Source of the DNA: UBA3941 sp002385665
Lineage (GTDB): Bacteria > Bacillota > Clostridia > Caldicoprobacterales > UBA3941
Length of the DNA stretch: 64,000 nucleotides
Assembly: GCA_050949255.1 (NCBI GenBank)
Contig: JBMNFJ010000016.1
Coordinates: 248,001 to 312,000 of the forward strand
Reading direction: 5' to 3'
Shown here: piece after piece, positions 8,139 to 16,848 of the stretch
Position numbering within the stretch: position 1 is the first letter of the stretch
How the letters are laid out: each line of letters starts with the position of its first letter
Program-made: the position numbers and the translations under genes
Notes under the pieces: model-generated
Seen by the model: the letters and a program-made list of their open reading frames with translations, nothing else
What the model was told of the DNA's origin: nothing
Databases searched by the model: none

Positions 8139-9254
8139 ATGGCAAGTGTAACCATGAAACAATTGTATAAAGTATATCCAGGGGGCGTTACCGCCGTCAG
8201 TGATTTTAATCTTGATGTAGCCGATAAAGAATTTATTGTTCTTGTAGGACCTTCAGGATGTGGAAAAACCACTACCCTAAGAATGGTTGCAGGGCTGGAA
8301 GAAATTACTGAAGGGGAGCTTTATATTGGCGATAAGTTAATGAATGACGTAGCTCCAAAAGACAGGGATATCGCAATGGTTTTCCAAAACTATGCACTTT
8401 ATCCTCATATGACTGTTTATGACAACATGGCTTTCGGGTTAAAACTGAGAAAGACCCCCAAAGCTGAGATAGACCGCCGTGTTAAAGAAGCATCAAGGAT
8501 TTTGGACATTGAGCACCTACTCAACAGAAAGCCCAAAGCCTTGTCAGGTGGACAAAGACAGAGGGTAGCCCTGGGTCGTGCTATTGTTCGTGAACCTAAA
8601 GTTTTCCTAATGGACGAACCTCTATCTAACTTAGACGCTAAGCTTAGGGTTCAAATGAGAACTGAGATCACCAAGCTTCATAATAGATTGCAGACAACAT
8701 TTATATATGTTACCCATGACCAGACAGAGGCTATGACTATGGGTACCAGAATCGTTGTTATGAAGGACGGATTTATCCAACAGGTTGACTCTCCTCAAAA
8801 CCTCTACGATTATCCCGTAAATCTTTTTGTTGCCGGATTTATTGGAAGTCCTCAGATGAACTTCATCGATGTAGCCTTAACCAAAGAAGGCGACTCAGTA
8901 TATGCTGTATTTGGTGAAAACAAGATTAGAATACCCGAAGGAAAGATCAAGAAGTTTAAGGATTCTTCCTATATCGGCAAAGAAGTAATTATGGGCGTAA
9001 GACCCGAAGATCTACACGACGAAGAAATCTTCCTACAAAGTGCAGCTGACAGCACAATTAAGGCATATGTGGACGTCGTAGAATTGATGGGTTCGGAGAC
9101 CTATCTATATCTCAACGTAGCAGGCTCCAATATTACCGCCAGGGTAGACCCAAGATCTACTGCCAGGGCCGGTGACACTATTAAGATAGCACTGGATCCT
9201 AACAGACTCCATTTCTTTGATAAGGATACAGAGGAGAGTTTGCTTCTTAGATAG
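8139..9254 (+). CDS. ugpC: Sugar ABC transporter ATP-binding protein, UgpC/MsmX type
   Basis: This 371-residue cytoplasmic ATPase powers CUT1-family sugar importers. Walker A GPSGCGKTT lies near residue 40, the signature LSGGQRQRVALGRA near 135 and Walker B FLMDEPLSNLDAKL just after; the last 130 residues form the TOBE/OB regulatory region. No permease or binding-protein gene is adjacent. In B. subtilis MsmX one such ATPase serves several importers, so a shared role is the simplest reading. The ATG follows GGAGG. A palindrome upstream may be an operator and a strong terminator follows. Confidence 0.93.
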   Translation: MASVTMKQLYKVYPGGVTAVSDFNLDVADKEFIVLVGPSGCGKTTTLRMVAGLEEITEGELYIGDKLMNDVAPKDRDIAMVFQNYALYPHMTVYDNMAFGLKLRKTPKAEIDRRVKEASRILDIEHLLNRKPKALSGGQRQRVALGRAIVREPKVFLMDEPLSNLDAKLRVQMRTEITKLHNRLQTTFIYVTHDQTEAMTMGTRIVVMKDGFIQQVDSPQNLYDYPVNLFVAGFIGSPQMNFIDVALTKEGDSVYAVFGENKIRIPEGKIKKFKDSSYIGKEVIMGVRPEDLHDEEIFLQSAADSTIKAYVDVVELMGSETYLYLNVAGSNITARVDPRSTARAGDTIKIALDPNRLHFFDKDTEESLLLR

Positions 9255-9312
9255 AACCCATAGGTAATTACAAAGCTAAATAAATTTTAGATAAAAAAGA
9301 GGATTTTGCGAG

Positions 9313-9356
9313 AAAAAGCAGAAATATTATCAGATAGATGGTATTTCTGCTTTTTT
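9313..9356 (+). terminator. Strong terminator after the ABC ATPase gene
   Basis: AAAAAGCAGAAATA (9313-9326) pairs perfectly with TATTTCTGCTTTTT (9342-9355), ending in a T-run. This makes the ATPase gene monocistronic. Confidence 0.9.
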
Positions 9357-9605
9357 GATGCCAAAACCGATACAGCCACTGTAGCGCATGATGTAGCCTT
9401 TTCTATATAGTCGGTTTGGCCTGGAATTTATGCAATATCTATATGGATAAGTCCTTTCAGTGTCATATTAGGACAAAATTCCCACTTTATTATGGCAACA
9501 AAATTATATATACTTGTAATAGAGGCTACGGACTAAATGCAAATAATCCTGGCATCAAGGTCTGGTAACTACATTGCAGGTCGGATGTAGGAAAAAGGTG
9601 ATAAA
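9357..9605. other. Intergenic region before the CdaR-type regulator
   Basis: These 249 bases separate the ATPase terminator from the regulator gene. I see no open reading frame, clear promoter pair or strong hairpin. A promoter for the regulator-ftsEX group must lie here or nearby. Confidence 0.5.
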
Positions 9606-10691
9606 ATGTTAATCGAACGGCACATGCAAAGGATCTTAGGTAAAATAGCCAAAAGTATACAGGTGGAAATAGATGTGCTCAATTCCGACGGCGAAATTGT
9701 GGCAAGTAGTAATAAACCCCGGATTGGTATTCAGGAGGTCTTTATAAAATCTAACCCTAACATAGAGGAGAAAAATAGATTTATATTTGGCGGGCGCACC
9801 TATATGAAATTCAACGCCGGTATTAATCGCATATACTATCTTTCCATGGAAGGGACTAGCAGGGCAATCAGGAATTACTGTATCTTGGCCATTTCCCTTT
9901 TGGAATTATACTTAAAAACGACTATCAAGAGGATGGACAAGGAAGACACCATCTCTGCTGCCTTGCTGGGGCAGGTAACGGACTTGGAGCTTCAGGAAGC
10001 TGTAGAGAATTTTAATATCGATGTCAATATACCACGATGTGTTTTTGTTATTAGGACAGAAGGTAAGGAAGCGCTTGAAATATATAGGATAATGTTAAAT
10101 GCCTTCCCAAAGCATATGAAAGATTATCTGGTCCTGGTAGATAGTCAAACCATTGGCTTAGTCAAAACCATATTAGATGATATGGATAAAAGCGATTTAA
10201 TGCAGCTGGGCGTTGCAATTGAAGAGACTATTTTAAATGAGGCTTCGGTAAAATCCTATATTGGTATAGGCAAGATTAAAGATAGTATCTATGATATGCG
10301 AGAGTCATATTTAGAGGCTGAAAGTGCCATAAATATAGGAATTATCCATGAACCCAGTGTAAGGGTGTATTCCTATGAGGCTTTGTTATTAGAGAGATTC
10401 TTAAGCGAAGTATCCGCCAGTATAGGTGAAAAATATTATAAGCAAATATTCCATGGTGAATATGGTAAGGTTTTAACCGATGAAATGATTACTACAGTAG
10501 AAAAGTTCTTCGAAAACCACTTAAATCTTAGCGAGACTTCCAGGCAGCTTTATATCCATAGAAACACCTTGGTATATAGGTTGGATAAAATCCAAAATAC
10601 ACTGGGGCTTGATCTTAGAAATTTCCATGATGCAGTAACTTTTAAAATTATGATGATGTTGGAAAGACAAAATCGGGAGTGTTCAAATTGA
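9606..10691 (+). CDS. CdaR/PucR-family transcriptional regulator
   Basis: The 361-residue protein has an N-terminal segment resembling the sugar-diacid recognition domain (IQVEIDVLNSDGEIVASSN) and a C-terminal PucR helix-turn-helix, LNLSETSRQLYIHRNTLVYRLDKI (about residues 308-331). CdaR activates glycerate/glucarate-type catabolic genes in enterics; the effector here is unknown. GGTGATAAA precedes the ATG. Its TGA overlaps the proposed TTG start of ftsE, so a metabolic-type regulator is physically coupled to a division ABC system. It could also regulate the sugar ATPase gene upstream. Confidence 0.85.
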   Translation: MLIERHMQRILGKIAKSIQVEIDVLNSDGEIVASSNKPRIGIQEVFIKSNPNIEEKNRFIFGGRTYMKFNAGINRIYYLSMEGTSRAIRNYCILAISLLELYLKTTIKRMDKEDTISAALLGQVTDLELQEAVENFNIDVNIPRCVFVIRTEGKEALEIYRIMLNAFPKHMKDYLVLVDSQTIGLVKTILDDMDKSDLMQLGVAIEETILNEASVKSYIGIGKIKDSIYDMRESYLEAESAINIGIIHEPSVRVYSYEALLLERFLSEVSASIGEKYYKQIFHGEYGKVLTDEMITTVEKFFENHLNLSETSRQLYIHRNTLVYRLDKIQNTLGLDLRNFHDAVTFKIMMMLERQNRECSN

Positions 10692-11374
10692 TTCAGTTTA
10701 AGAATGTCTCAAAGGTATATGAAAACGGCACCAAAGCCTTGTCGAATATAAATCTCAAAATAGAGAAAGGAGAATTTGTCTTTTTAGTAGGGCCCAGCGG
10801 TGCAGGTAAGAGCACTGCCATCAAGCTAATTCTTAAGGAAATAGAGCCGACCAACGGGCAGATAATAATAAACGGTAGGGATATAACTGAAATGAAAAAA
10901 AGGGAGATACCATTCCATAGAAGAAATATAGGGGCGGTATTTCAGGACTTTAGGTTATTGCCGGATAAAACAGTTTATGAGAATGTGGCTTTTGCTATGG
11001 AGATAGTAGAGGCCAGGGAAAGGGAAATTAGGCGGCAGGTACCTAACGTTCTTGGAATGGTAGGCTTGGCTGCAAAAGCTGATTCCTATCCTCATCAGCT
11101 ATCGGGGGGAGAACAGCAGCGTACCACCTTAGCCAGAGCAATAGTGAACAATCCATCTATTTTGGTAGCTGACGAACCAACAGGAAATTTGGATCCGGAA
11201 ACCTCCATGGATATAATGCGGATTATAAACATGATAAACCATAGGGGGACAACTGTTATCATGGCTACACATGCTAACGAGATAGTAAATGTCATGCGGA
11301 AAAGGGTGGTTACCTTTAATAAAGGGGTTATTATCAGGGATCAGGAGAAGGGTAGGTATACAGGTGAAGATTAG
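10688..11374 (+). CDS. ftsE: Cell division ATP-binding protein FtsE
   Basis: FtsE is the cytoplasmic ATPase of the FtsEX complex, which controls peptidoglycan hydrolases at the division site and sidewall. The 228-residue protein has Walker A GPSGAGKST, signature LSGGEQQRTTLARA and Walker B ILVADEPTGNLDPE. I place the start at TTG 10688 (MIQFKNVSK), eight bases after GGGAG and overlapping the preceding stop as TTGA; a GTG at 10679 is possible. It overlaps ftsX by 11 bases, as in most bacteria. Confidence 0.93.
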   Translation: MIQFKNVSKVYENGTKALSNINLKIEKGEFVFLVGPSGAGKSTAIKLILKEIEPTNGQIIINGRDITEMKKREIPFHRRNIGAVFQDFRLLPDKTVYENVAFAMEIVEAREREIRRQVPNVLGMVGLAAKADSYPHQLSGGEQQRTTLARAIVNNPSILVADEPTGNLDPETSMDIMRIINMINHRGTTVIMATHANEIVNVMRKRVVTFNKGVIIRDQEKGRYTGED

Positions 11375-12272
11375 AACGGTTAAAAACTTTTTTAAGGAAG
11401 CCATTCGTAATATCTTTAGAAATAGAGTACTGTCATTAGCGTCAATCATAGCAATTATGTCTGCACTGTTCATATTGGGTGTGGTACTAATATTAGCCTT
11501 CAATCTCGAGCATATGGCTGGTGGAATAGAGTCAAAGATGGAGATAACCATTTTTCTCGATAAATCAGTTGGGCCGCTCCAGGGGAAGGCAGTTGTTGAT
11601 CAGGTTAAAGAATTTAATGGGGTCTATGATGTGGAATTTGTGTCCAAAGAACAAGGACTGGCTGAATGGAAACAGGATCTGGGTGAAAAAGGCAGCCTGC
11701 TTGATGGTTACGAAGGGAAAAGCAATCCCCTACCGGATAAGCTGATACTCAGGGTAGAAAAACCCGAATACGTTGACGGGATTATATCAAAAGCTAAATC
11801 CATTCCCGAGGTGGACAAGATAAACTATAGTCGGGAAGTAGCTGATACCATCGGAAAGATAGCCAGGGCCTCCCGTATAATTGGTCTATGGCTGATGATA
11901 CTGTTGATTTCGGTTGCTATGATCATTATAAACAATACTATTAAGATTACTATATATTCCCGTCGAAATGAGATCAGTATTATGAAAAATATAGGTGCTA
12001 CAGACGCTTATATCCGTTGGCCATACATTATTGAAGGCTTTACTTTGGGAGTATTCGCAGCCATTTTAGCAGGTGTCCTAGTTGTTGGCGGCTACGATCT
12101 ATTATTGAACAGAAGCGCTCAATTATCAAATAATTACAGCATTCTAGGCCTATTCCAGCTCTTGCCCATAGAAAGTATGATATATGATATAGGACTTATC
12201 TTCATTTTGGTAGGTAGTGGGGTCGGAGTAATAGCTAGTTTTTTTTCCACCAGAAAATATCTTAATGTGTAA
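11364..12272 (+). CDS. ftsX: Cell division protein FtsX
   Basis: FtsX is the membrane half of FtsEX and passes the ATPase signal to extracellular hydrolases. The 302-residue protein has the expected layout: a cytoplasmic N-terminus with FFKEAIRNIFRNR, TM1 near residues 22-45, an extracellular domain of about 120 residues, then three TM segments (near 172-195, 220-245 and 272-295). The GTG at 11364 (VKIRTVKNFF) overlaps the end of ftsE. The likely client hydrolase is the M23 protein encoded next. Confidence 0.92.
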   Translation: MKIRTVKNFFKEAIRNIFRNRVLSLASIIAIMSALFILGVVLILAFNLEHMAGGIESKMEITIFLDKSVGPLQGKAVVDQVKEFNGVYDVEFVSKEQGLAEWKQDLGEKGSLLDGYEGKSNPLPDKLILRVEKPEYVDGIISKAKSIPEVDKINYSREVADTIGKIARASRIIGLWLMILLISVAMIIINNTIKITIYSRRNEISIMKNIGATDAYIRWPYIIEGFTLGVFAAILAGVLVVGGYDLLLNRSAQLSNNYSILGLFQLLPIESMIYDIGLIFILVGSGVGVIASFFSTRKYLNV

Positions 12273-12465
12273 ATCCGGGGATGATGTGACCCCTTGCGTT
12301 AGTCAATAATACACATGATGGTTATTGATCCTTTATTTCTACATCGATATAGAGATAACTAAGGCATATATCATTAATAACCTATTGTGTATAGAGAATA
12401 TATCAAACAATCAGGGCGATTAGTTAATGTGTCCCAGGATACTAAATGTTATGTGGGGTGTTAAT

Positions 12466-13797
12466 GTGAAACGAATAGTGATATGGGTGTGTGCACTGGT
12501 ATTCCTATTTTCTACAACAACGTCGGTACTTGCAGATGAAATTGAGCAACACAAGAATGAGGCAGAAGAGGTAAAGCAGGAAATAAACGAAACCCAGGAA
12601 CTATTGGATCGTGTTAGAGGGGAACAAGTTCAGATAGCCAACCAGCTGGAAAAAATAGAGAGAGATATAAGAGAAAAGGAAGAGGAATTATTACATATTC
12701 AAGAGAAGCTGGATGATACTACTGCCTTGTTGGCTGAGACAAAAAAAGAGCTAAAAGCAGCAGAGATAGAGGCTAATAGGTTTGAAAAACTGATGGCTGA
12801 TCGGCTATGTGCCATGTACATGATGGAGGGCACTTCGTATCTGGAACTTCTTTTTGGAGCAAGGAATCTTAATGAGTTCCTGGATCGCCTTGAAATGGTC
12901 AAATGTATGATTACCTTCGATAATCAGGTTTTTGACCAGATGATGGATTTACAAAATTCTATAGCAGAAAAGAAAAAGGAATTGGAAATTCAAGAGAAGG
13001 CCATAAGGGAGACCAAGGATGAAATATCCAAACAGAAGAGTCTGATTGAAGCTAAGAAAAGCGAAAGGCTTCAGGTTATGATCCAGCTTAAGGAGGAAGA
13101 ACATCAATACGAAAAGGACCTGGAGATACTGGAGCAAACCTCAAAAGATCTGGAACAGACCATTCAAAGGCTTCTAAAGGAGCAGGAGCAAAGAAGGCTC
13201 GAAGAAGAGCGTAAGCGTAAAGAGGAAGAACAGCGTCGCAAGGAAGAAGAGGAGAGACGTCGTAAAGAAGAAGAGGAAAGGCGCCGTAAGGAAGAAGGAC
13301 AAGGGAAAAAAGAAGAGGGAGAAAACAAAGAAGACAAGGATAAAGGTGGCGGACAACAGGATCAGAAGGATCAGGACAGGGGAGACAGCAAAGGTAATGC
13401 ATCCATGATCTGGCCTGTCCCGGGATATAACCATATTTCCTCCGGATATGGGAACAGATGGCATCCTGTCCACAAAGAGTATAGGCCGCATACCGGAATA
13501 GATATCAGCGGTGGGGGAATAAATGGCAAGGATGCCGTTGCAGTAGCTGATGGAACCGTAATTCTTTCCCAGTGGTATGGTGGGTATGGAAACTGTGTTA
13601 TCGTAGATCATGGCGGTGGCATTACGACGGTTTACGCCCATGGCTCTAAATTGCTGGTATCGGTAGGCCAGAAGGTAAAAGCGGGTCAGGCTATTATGAA
13701 AATTGGCAGTACCGGTGTTTCTACGGGGCCACATTTACACTTTGAAGTGCGCAAAAATGGTTCCCACGTGAATCCACTTCCTTATTTGGGCAGATAA
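12466..13797 (+). CDS. Secreted coiled-coil M23 metallopeptidase (EnvC/PcsB-like)
   Basis: A 443-residue secreted cell-wall hydrolase. A signal peptide (KRIVIWVCALVFLFSTT, cleavage near VLA-DE) leads to a coiled coil over about residues 25-245, a low-complexity Arg/Lys/Glu stretch and an acidic linker, and a C-terminal LytM/M23 domain with zinc-site motifs RPHTGIDI and HLHFEV. Coiled-coil hydrolases of this layout are activated by FtsEX, encoded immediately upstream. I chose GTG 12466, five bases after GGGGTG, because it gives a clean signal peptide; ATGs at 12427 and 12451 are in frame. The catalytic motifs look intact. Confidence 0.9.
   Translation: MKRIVIWVCALVFLFSTTTSVLADEIEQHKNEAEEVKQEINETQELLDRVRGEQVQIANQLEKIERDIREKEEELLHIQEKLDDTTALLAETKKELKAAEIEANRFEKLMADRLCAMYMMEGTSYLELLFGARNLNEFLDRLEMVKCMITFDNQVFDQMMDLQNSIAEKKKELEIQEKAIRETKDEISKQKSLIEAKKSERLQVMIQLKEEEHQYEKDLEILEQTSKDLEQTIQRLLKEQEQRRLEEERKRKEEEQRRKEEEERRRKEEEERRRKEEGQGKKEEGENKEDKDKGGGQQDQKDQDRGDSKGNASMIWPVPGYNHISSGYGNRWHPVHKEYRPHTGIDISGGGINGKDAVAVADGTVILSQWYGGYGNCVIVDHGGGITTVYAHGSKLLVSVGQKVKAGQAIMKIGSTGVSTGPHLHFEVRKNGSHVNPLPYLGR
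13185..13335 (+). repeat. Arg/Lys/Glu low-complexity repeat in the M23 gene
   Basis: Imperfect tandem codons encode repeating RRKEEEE-type units (about eight copies) between the coiled coil and the acidic linker. It is a coding repeat, possibly length-variable between strains, and it creates long open shadow frames on the other strand. Confidence 0.7.
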
Positions 13798-13842
13798 AAG
13801 ATAGGAGACTATATCTTGCGGTTTATACATCAGAGATAATAT

Positions 13843-13876
13843 AAGGGACAGGACTTTGAAGCCTGCCCCTTTATTT
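13843..13876 (+). terminator. Terminator after the M23 gene
   Basis: AAGGGACAGG (13843-13852) pairs with CCTGCCCCTT (13862-13871), one mismatch, followed by TATTTAT. Confidence 0.7.
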
Positions 13877-13977
13877 ATGTAAAAAATAGATTTACTTTCC
13901 CTATTAGAACATACTTATATAACATAATCCGCGTTTTTATAAGGAAATCCTTTATCCTTGAGGCGCCAAAATTAGTT

Positions 13978-14005
13978 TTGAAATCTATGGGATTAGTGCT
14001 ATAAT
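13978..14005 (+). promoter_or_regulatory. Sigma-A promoter of the S41 protease gene
   Basis: TTGAAA (13978-13983) and TATAAT (14000-14005) are 16 bases apart. Transcription would begin near 14012, a few bases before a strong hairpin in the leader. Confidence 0.7.
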
Positions 14006-14018
14006 AGGATATGATTTA

Positions 14019-14055
14019 TTCCCTTGCTTAGGCTGTTGTACCCTAGGCAAGGGAA
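14019..14055 (+). promoter_or_regulatory. 5'-leader hairpin of the S41 protease mRNA
   Basis: TTCCCTTGCTTAGG (14019-14032) pairs with CCTAGGCAAGGGAA (14042-14055), 14 pairs with one wobble, and no T-run follows. A second hairpin (CTGGGGTT with AACCCGGG, one mismatch) lies between it and the GGGAGG ribosome binding site. It could stabilise the mRNA or control translation. Confidence 0.5.
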
Positions 14056-14102
14056 AAGACTACCTGGGGTTGTGTAAACCCGGGGTTGGGAGGACCTAGT
14101 AT

Positions 14103-15350
14103 ATGATCAGTAAAAAGTCAGCGGCCTTAGGGGCAGTTGTAATTATACTTGTGACAGCTTTTGTTACAGCCTTTTTAACTATCCAAGTGGGCACATACAT
14201 TGATATCAGAAACGGGGATAGGGTAATAGTATCAAGGCAGGACTACCAGCTGCTTAATACCTATTATAGGAAGTTAGAAACCGTAAGGCGGGATATAGAG
14301 GCCAATTATATAGAGGAAACCAACCGTGAAGATCTCTTCGAAGGGGCTCTAAAAGGGATGGTAGCCTCCCTGGGAGATCCTTATTCCTACTATCTCACTG
14401 ATGAGGAGTTGGAAGATTTCAATATTGCTACTTCGGGTACCTATCAGGGAATCGGTGTTTCTATTGAAAAATCAGAGGACAATATGATAATGATATTTCA
14501 AGTATTTAAAAACAGTCCGGCCATGGAGGCAGGGTTGTTGACCGGCGACAAGATAATAAAGGTAGAGGGAAAAGATGTAGATTGGAGTGTGTATGAGCAG
14601 GCCGTTTCCATGATGAAGACTGGAGAGCCGGGGAGTACTGTTAATATAACGATACTTAGAGATGGCGAAATCATTGATTATACCGTACGTAGAGATATAG
14701 TTGAATTGCCCGATTTGGAATATGAGATGCTGGAAGAGGATATTGGTTATATCTGGCTGTATAATTTTGACGGTGCTGCTGCCAAAAACTTTAAGAATGC
14801 TATTGATGACTTAAAAAAGAAAGGTATGAAGGGACTCGTATTGGATCTGCGCGGAAACGGTGGTGGACTCCTGGAAGTATGCAGGGAAATTGCTGATATG
14901 CTCCTGCCCGAAGGATTGGTAGTCTACAGCGAGAGCCGAAGTGGTAAGAGAACTGAATACAAATCGGATCGTGAAGAGTTGGGTATGCCTCTGGTTGTAT
15001 TGGTTAACGAATATAGTGCCAGCGCATCGGAGGTCTTGGCAGGTGCCGTTCAGGACTATGGCGTAGGTACCATCATAGGCACTACAACTTATGGGAAAGG
15101 TGTAGTTCAAACCATGAGGCCCTACAGAGATGGTGGTGCTTTAAAATTAACCACATACAAGTATTTTACTCCTAAAGGGCGAGATATAAATCAAAAGGGT
15201 ATTGAACCGGACATAAAGGTAGAGATGACTGAAGAGGCGAAAAACTTTCTGAAAGAGAACCCCAGGGAAAGCCTGCCCATTCAGATGGATGCCCCTCTAT
15301 TGAAAGGGATTGAGGAGATCAAATGGAAGCTGGAAACACCGGCACAATAG
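14103..15350 (+). CDS. S41 C-terminal processing peptidase with PDZ domain (CtpA/CtpB-like)
   Basis: A 415-residue membrane-anchored serine protease facing the outside. One TM segment (residues 7-28) is followed by a PDZ domain (about 115-195) and the S41 catalytic core. NEYSASASEVLAGA places the nucleophile at Ser307 and TYGKGVVQT the general base at Lys332, the 25-residue spacing known for this family. B. subtilis CtpB, a homologue in a similar locus, acts in sporulation signalling. It has its own promoter and leader hairpins and is followed by the MinJ-like gene. Confidence 0.92.
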   Translation: MISKKSAALGAVVIILVTAFVTAFLTIQVGTYIDIRNGDRVIVSRQDYQLLNTYYRKLETVRRDIEANYIEETNREDLFEGALKGMVASLGDPYSYYLTDEELEDFNIATSGTYQGIGVSIEKSEDNMIMIFQVFKNSPAMEAGLLTGDKIIKVEGKDVDWSVYEQAVSMMKTGEPGSTVNITILRDGEIIDYTVRRDIVELPDLEYEMLEEDIGYIWLYNFDGAAAKNFKNAIDDLKKKGMKGLVLDLRGNGGGLLEVCREIADMLLPEGLVVYSESRSGKRTEYKSDREELGMPLVVLVNEYSASASEVLAGAVQDYGVGTIIGTTTYGKGVVQTMRPYRDGGALKLTTYKYFTPKGRDINQKGIEPDIKVEMTEEAKNFLKENPRESLPIQMDAPLLKGIEEIKWKLETPAQ

Positions 15351-15437
15351 ATGTCGGCATGTTTATTGAATTAAATGCAGAATTATGACCCCGTTAAAGG
15401 CAGGGTTGGATAGTCCATCCCAGTTAGGAGGCATAAA

Positions 15438-16571
15438 ATGCAATTGTTGATACAATTACTCACTTCCTATTCGCAAGTAATTAGCAGTTTTTTCTATATC
15501 GGAATTGTGTTGGTAATTTATTTACGGATACAAAGAAATGCCCGACTGGAGGAAGATTGGTTGGGCATTCTTCGCAATCCCGTAAATACCCAGCTTTACT
15601 ACGTTCTTCTCTATGGCTTGATAGGGGGAATAGTTACTAGCTTTATCATCCTATTTTTTAAAATAAGGATAGAATATGAAGCTATGCTCATCATTTGGCC
15701 TATATCTCTTTTTTTAATGTTATTCAATCCTCGGTACTTATGCCCCTCATATTCTATAGGAATCGTGTCCTTGATGTCCCTTGTTTTTGGATGGCCGCGT
15801 ATGGAGGTCCTACCGATGATTATATTGGTGGGTATCCTACACCTGGTAGAAAGTCTTCTTATACTGATAGATGGGGCCAGGGATAGTATTCCAGTATATA
15901 TGGAACATCATAGGTTTACACCGGCAGGTGCCCATATTATGAATAAGATGTGGCCTATTCCCCTGGCTATTATAACTACGCCTGGGCAACTGGTTTTTCC
16001 GGCGGTACTAGTATTGATATACGAAGACCAGGCCATCACCCAAACTACTCATAAGAGGATTAGAGAATCCAGCTTTTGGGTAGGTGTCTACGGTTTGACA
16101 TTATTAATTTTGGCCATGTTATCAAACTTAGTAAAAGAGCTGGTCTATCTCGCTGCAATTGTTATTCCTCTTCTTCATGAGTTTCTGGTCCTTTGGAATA
16201 GACAAGCGCAGCTAAAGGGTGAGCCGGTTTTTAAGGCACCTTGGAGGGGTATAAGAATATTGGATGTATTGCCGGAAAAGGTAGGTAAGTTCATGGGACT
16301 TAAGCAGGGGGATATAATCTTAAGTATCAATGGCAGGCAGGTAAATAGCGAAGCAATGCTCGAAGAGATTCTGAGGGATTCTCCTAACCTTATATGGGTG
16401 ACGGTCCTGAGGGAGAATGGTGAAACTATGGAGCTTGAATACAGGGATTATGAAAGGGGAATAAGGGATCTTGGACTCATGCTTGTACCTCGGAGCACGG
16501 GCAAGTATTACCCCTTTAAGCATCCGAAGGGACTATTATCAAGGCTATGGGACAATTATTTTAGCGGATAG
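15438..16571 (+). CDS. PDZ-domain polytopic membrane protein, MinJ-like
   Basis: The 377-residue protein has about seven hydrophobic segments in residues 10-250 and a C-terminal PDZ domain (about 265-350: GIRILDVLPEKVGKFMGLKQGDIILSINGR). B. subtilis MinJ, which bridges DivIVA and MinD to control division-site choice, has this architecture and lies near ctpB, ftsEX and uvrBA; the order here is the same. Sequence alone cannot prove a Min role, and no minD or divIVA is in the window. AGGAGG precedes the ATG. Confidence 0.75.
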   Translation: MQLLIQLLTSYSQVISSFFYIGIVLVIYLRIQRNARLEEDWLGILRNPVNTQLYYVLLYGLIGGIVTSFIILFFKIRIEYEAMLIIWPISLFLMLFNPRYLCPSYSIGIVSLMSLVFGWPRMEVLPMIILVGILHLVESLLILIDGARDSIPVYMEHHRFTPAGAHIMNKMWPIPLAIITTPGQLVFPAVLVLIYEDQAITQTTHKRIRESSFWVGVYGLTLLILAMLSNLVKELVYLAAIVIPLLHEFLVLWNRQAQLKGEPVFKAPWRGIRILDVLPEKVGKFMGLKQGDIILSINGRQVNSEAMLEEILRDSPNLIWVTVLRENGETMELEYRDYERGIRDLGLMLVPRSTGKYYPFKHPKGLLSRLWDNYFSG

Positions 16572-16602
16572 GATTGTTGCTGATCATCTTAGGACCGGGT
16601 TT

Positions 16603-16649
16603 AAACTTCGCCCTGATGATATTGAAATTGTATGGGTGAAGTTTTTTTA
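16603..16649 (+). terminator. Terminator of the division/protease cluster
   Basis: AAACTTCGCCC (16603-16613) pairs with GGGTGAAGTTT (16634-16644), followed by a run of T. It separates the MinJ-like gene from uvrB. Confidence 0.8.
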
Positions 16650-16654
16650 TTTTA

Positions 16655-16668
16655 CGAACAGGCGTTCT
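16655..16668. promoter_or_regulatory. SOS box (LexA/DinR operator) of uvrB
   Basis: CGAACAGGCGTTCT matches the Gram-positive SOS-box consensus CGAACRNRYGTTYC at 13 of 14 positions. It overlaps the presumed -35 of the uvrB promoter, the right position for repression. Confidence 0.85.
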
Positions 16669-16693
16669 ATTATTAAACCAAATATGGTATAAT
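16665..16693 (+). promoter_or_regulatory. uvrB promoter
   Basis: TATAAT (16688-16693) lies 17 bases after a weak -35 TTCTAT (16665-16670) that is part of the SOS box. The leader to the uvrB start is about 150 bases. Confidence 0.6.
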
Positions 16694-16848
16694 GACTTCG
16701 TTATCTATCTTAATACAGTTGGGTTTAATTAAGGAACAAGCCTCGGTTTCCTCCAAATTGGTGTCTAGATGATCAGCCAAAATCCATATGTATACTATTA
16801 GTTGGCGTAACGGGTTAAACAATTCAATTACAGAGGAGTGTGAAGTGG

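Noticed and set aside
13174..13734. Long open frames on the minus strand opposite the M23 gene
   Set aside because: They mirror the GAG/AAG-rich Lys/Glu repeat, giving Leu/Phe-rich translations without homology or ribosome binding sites.
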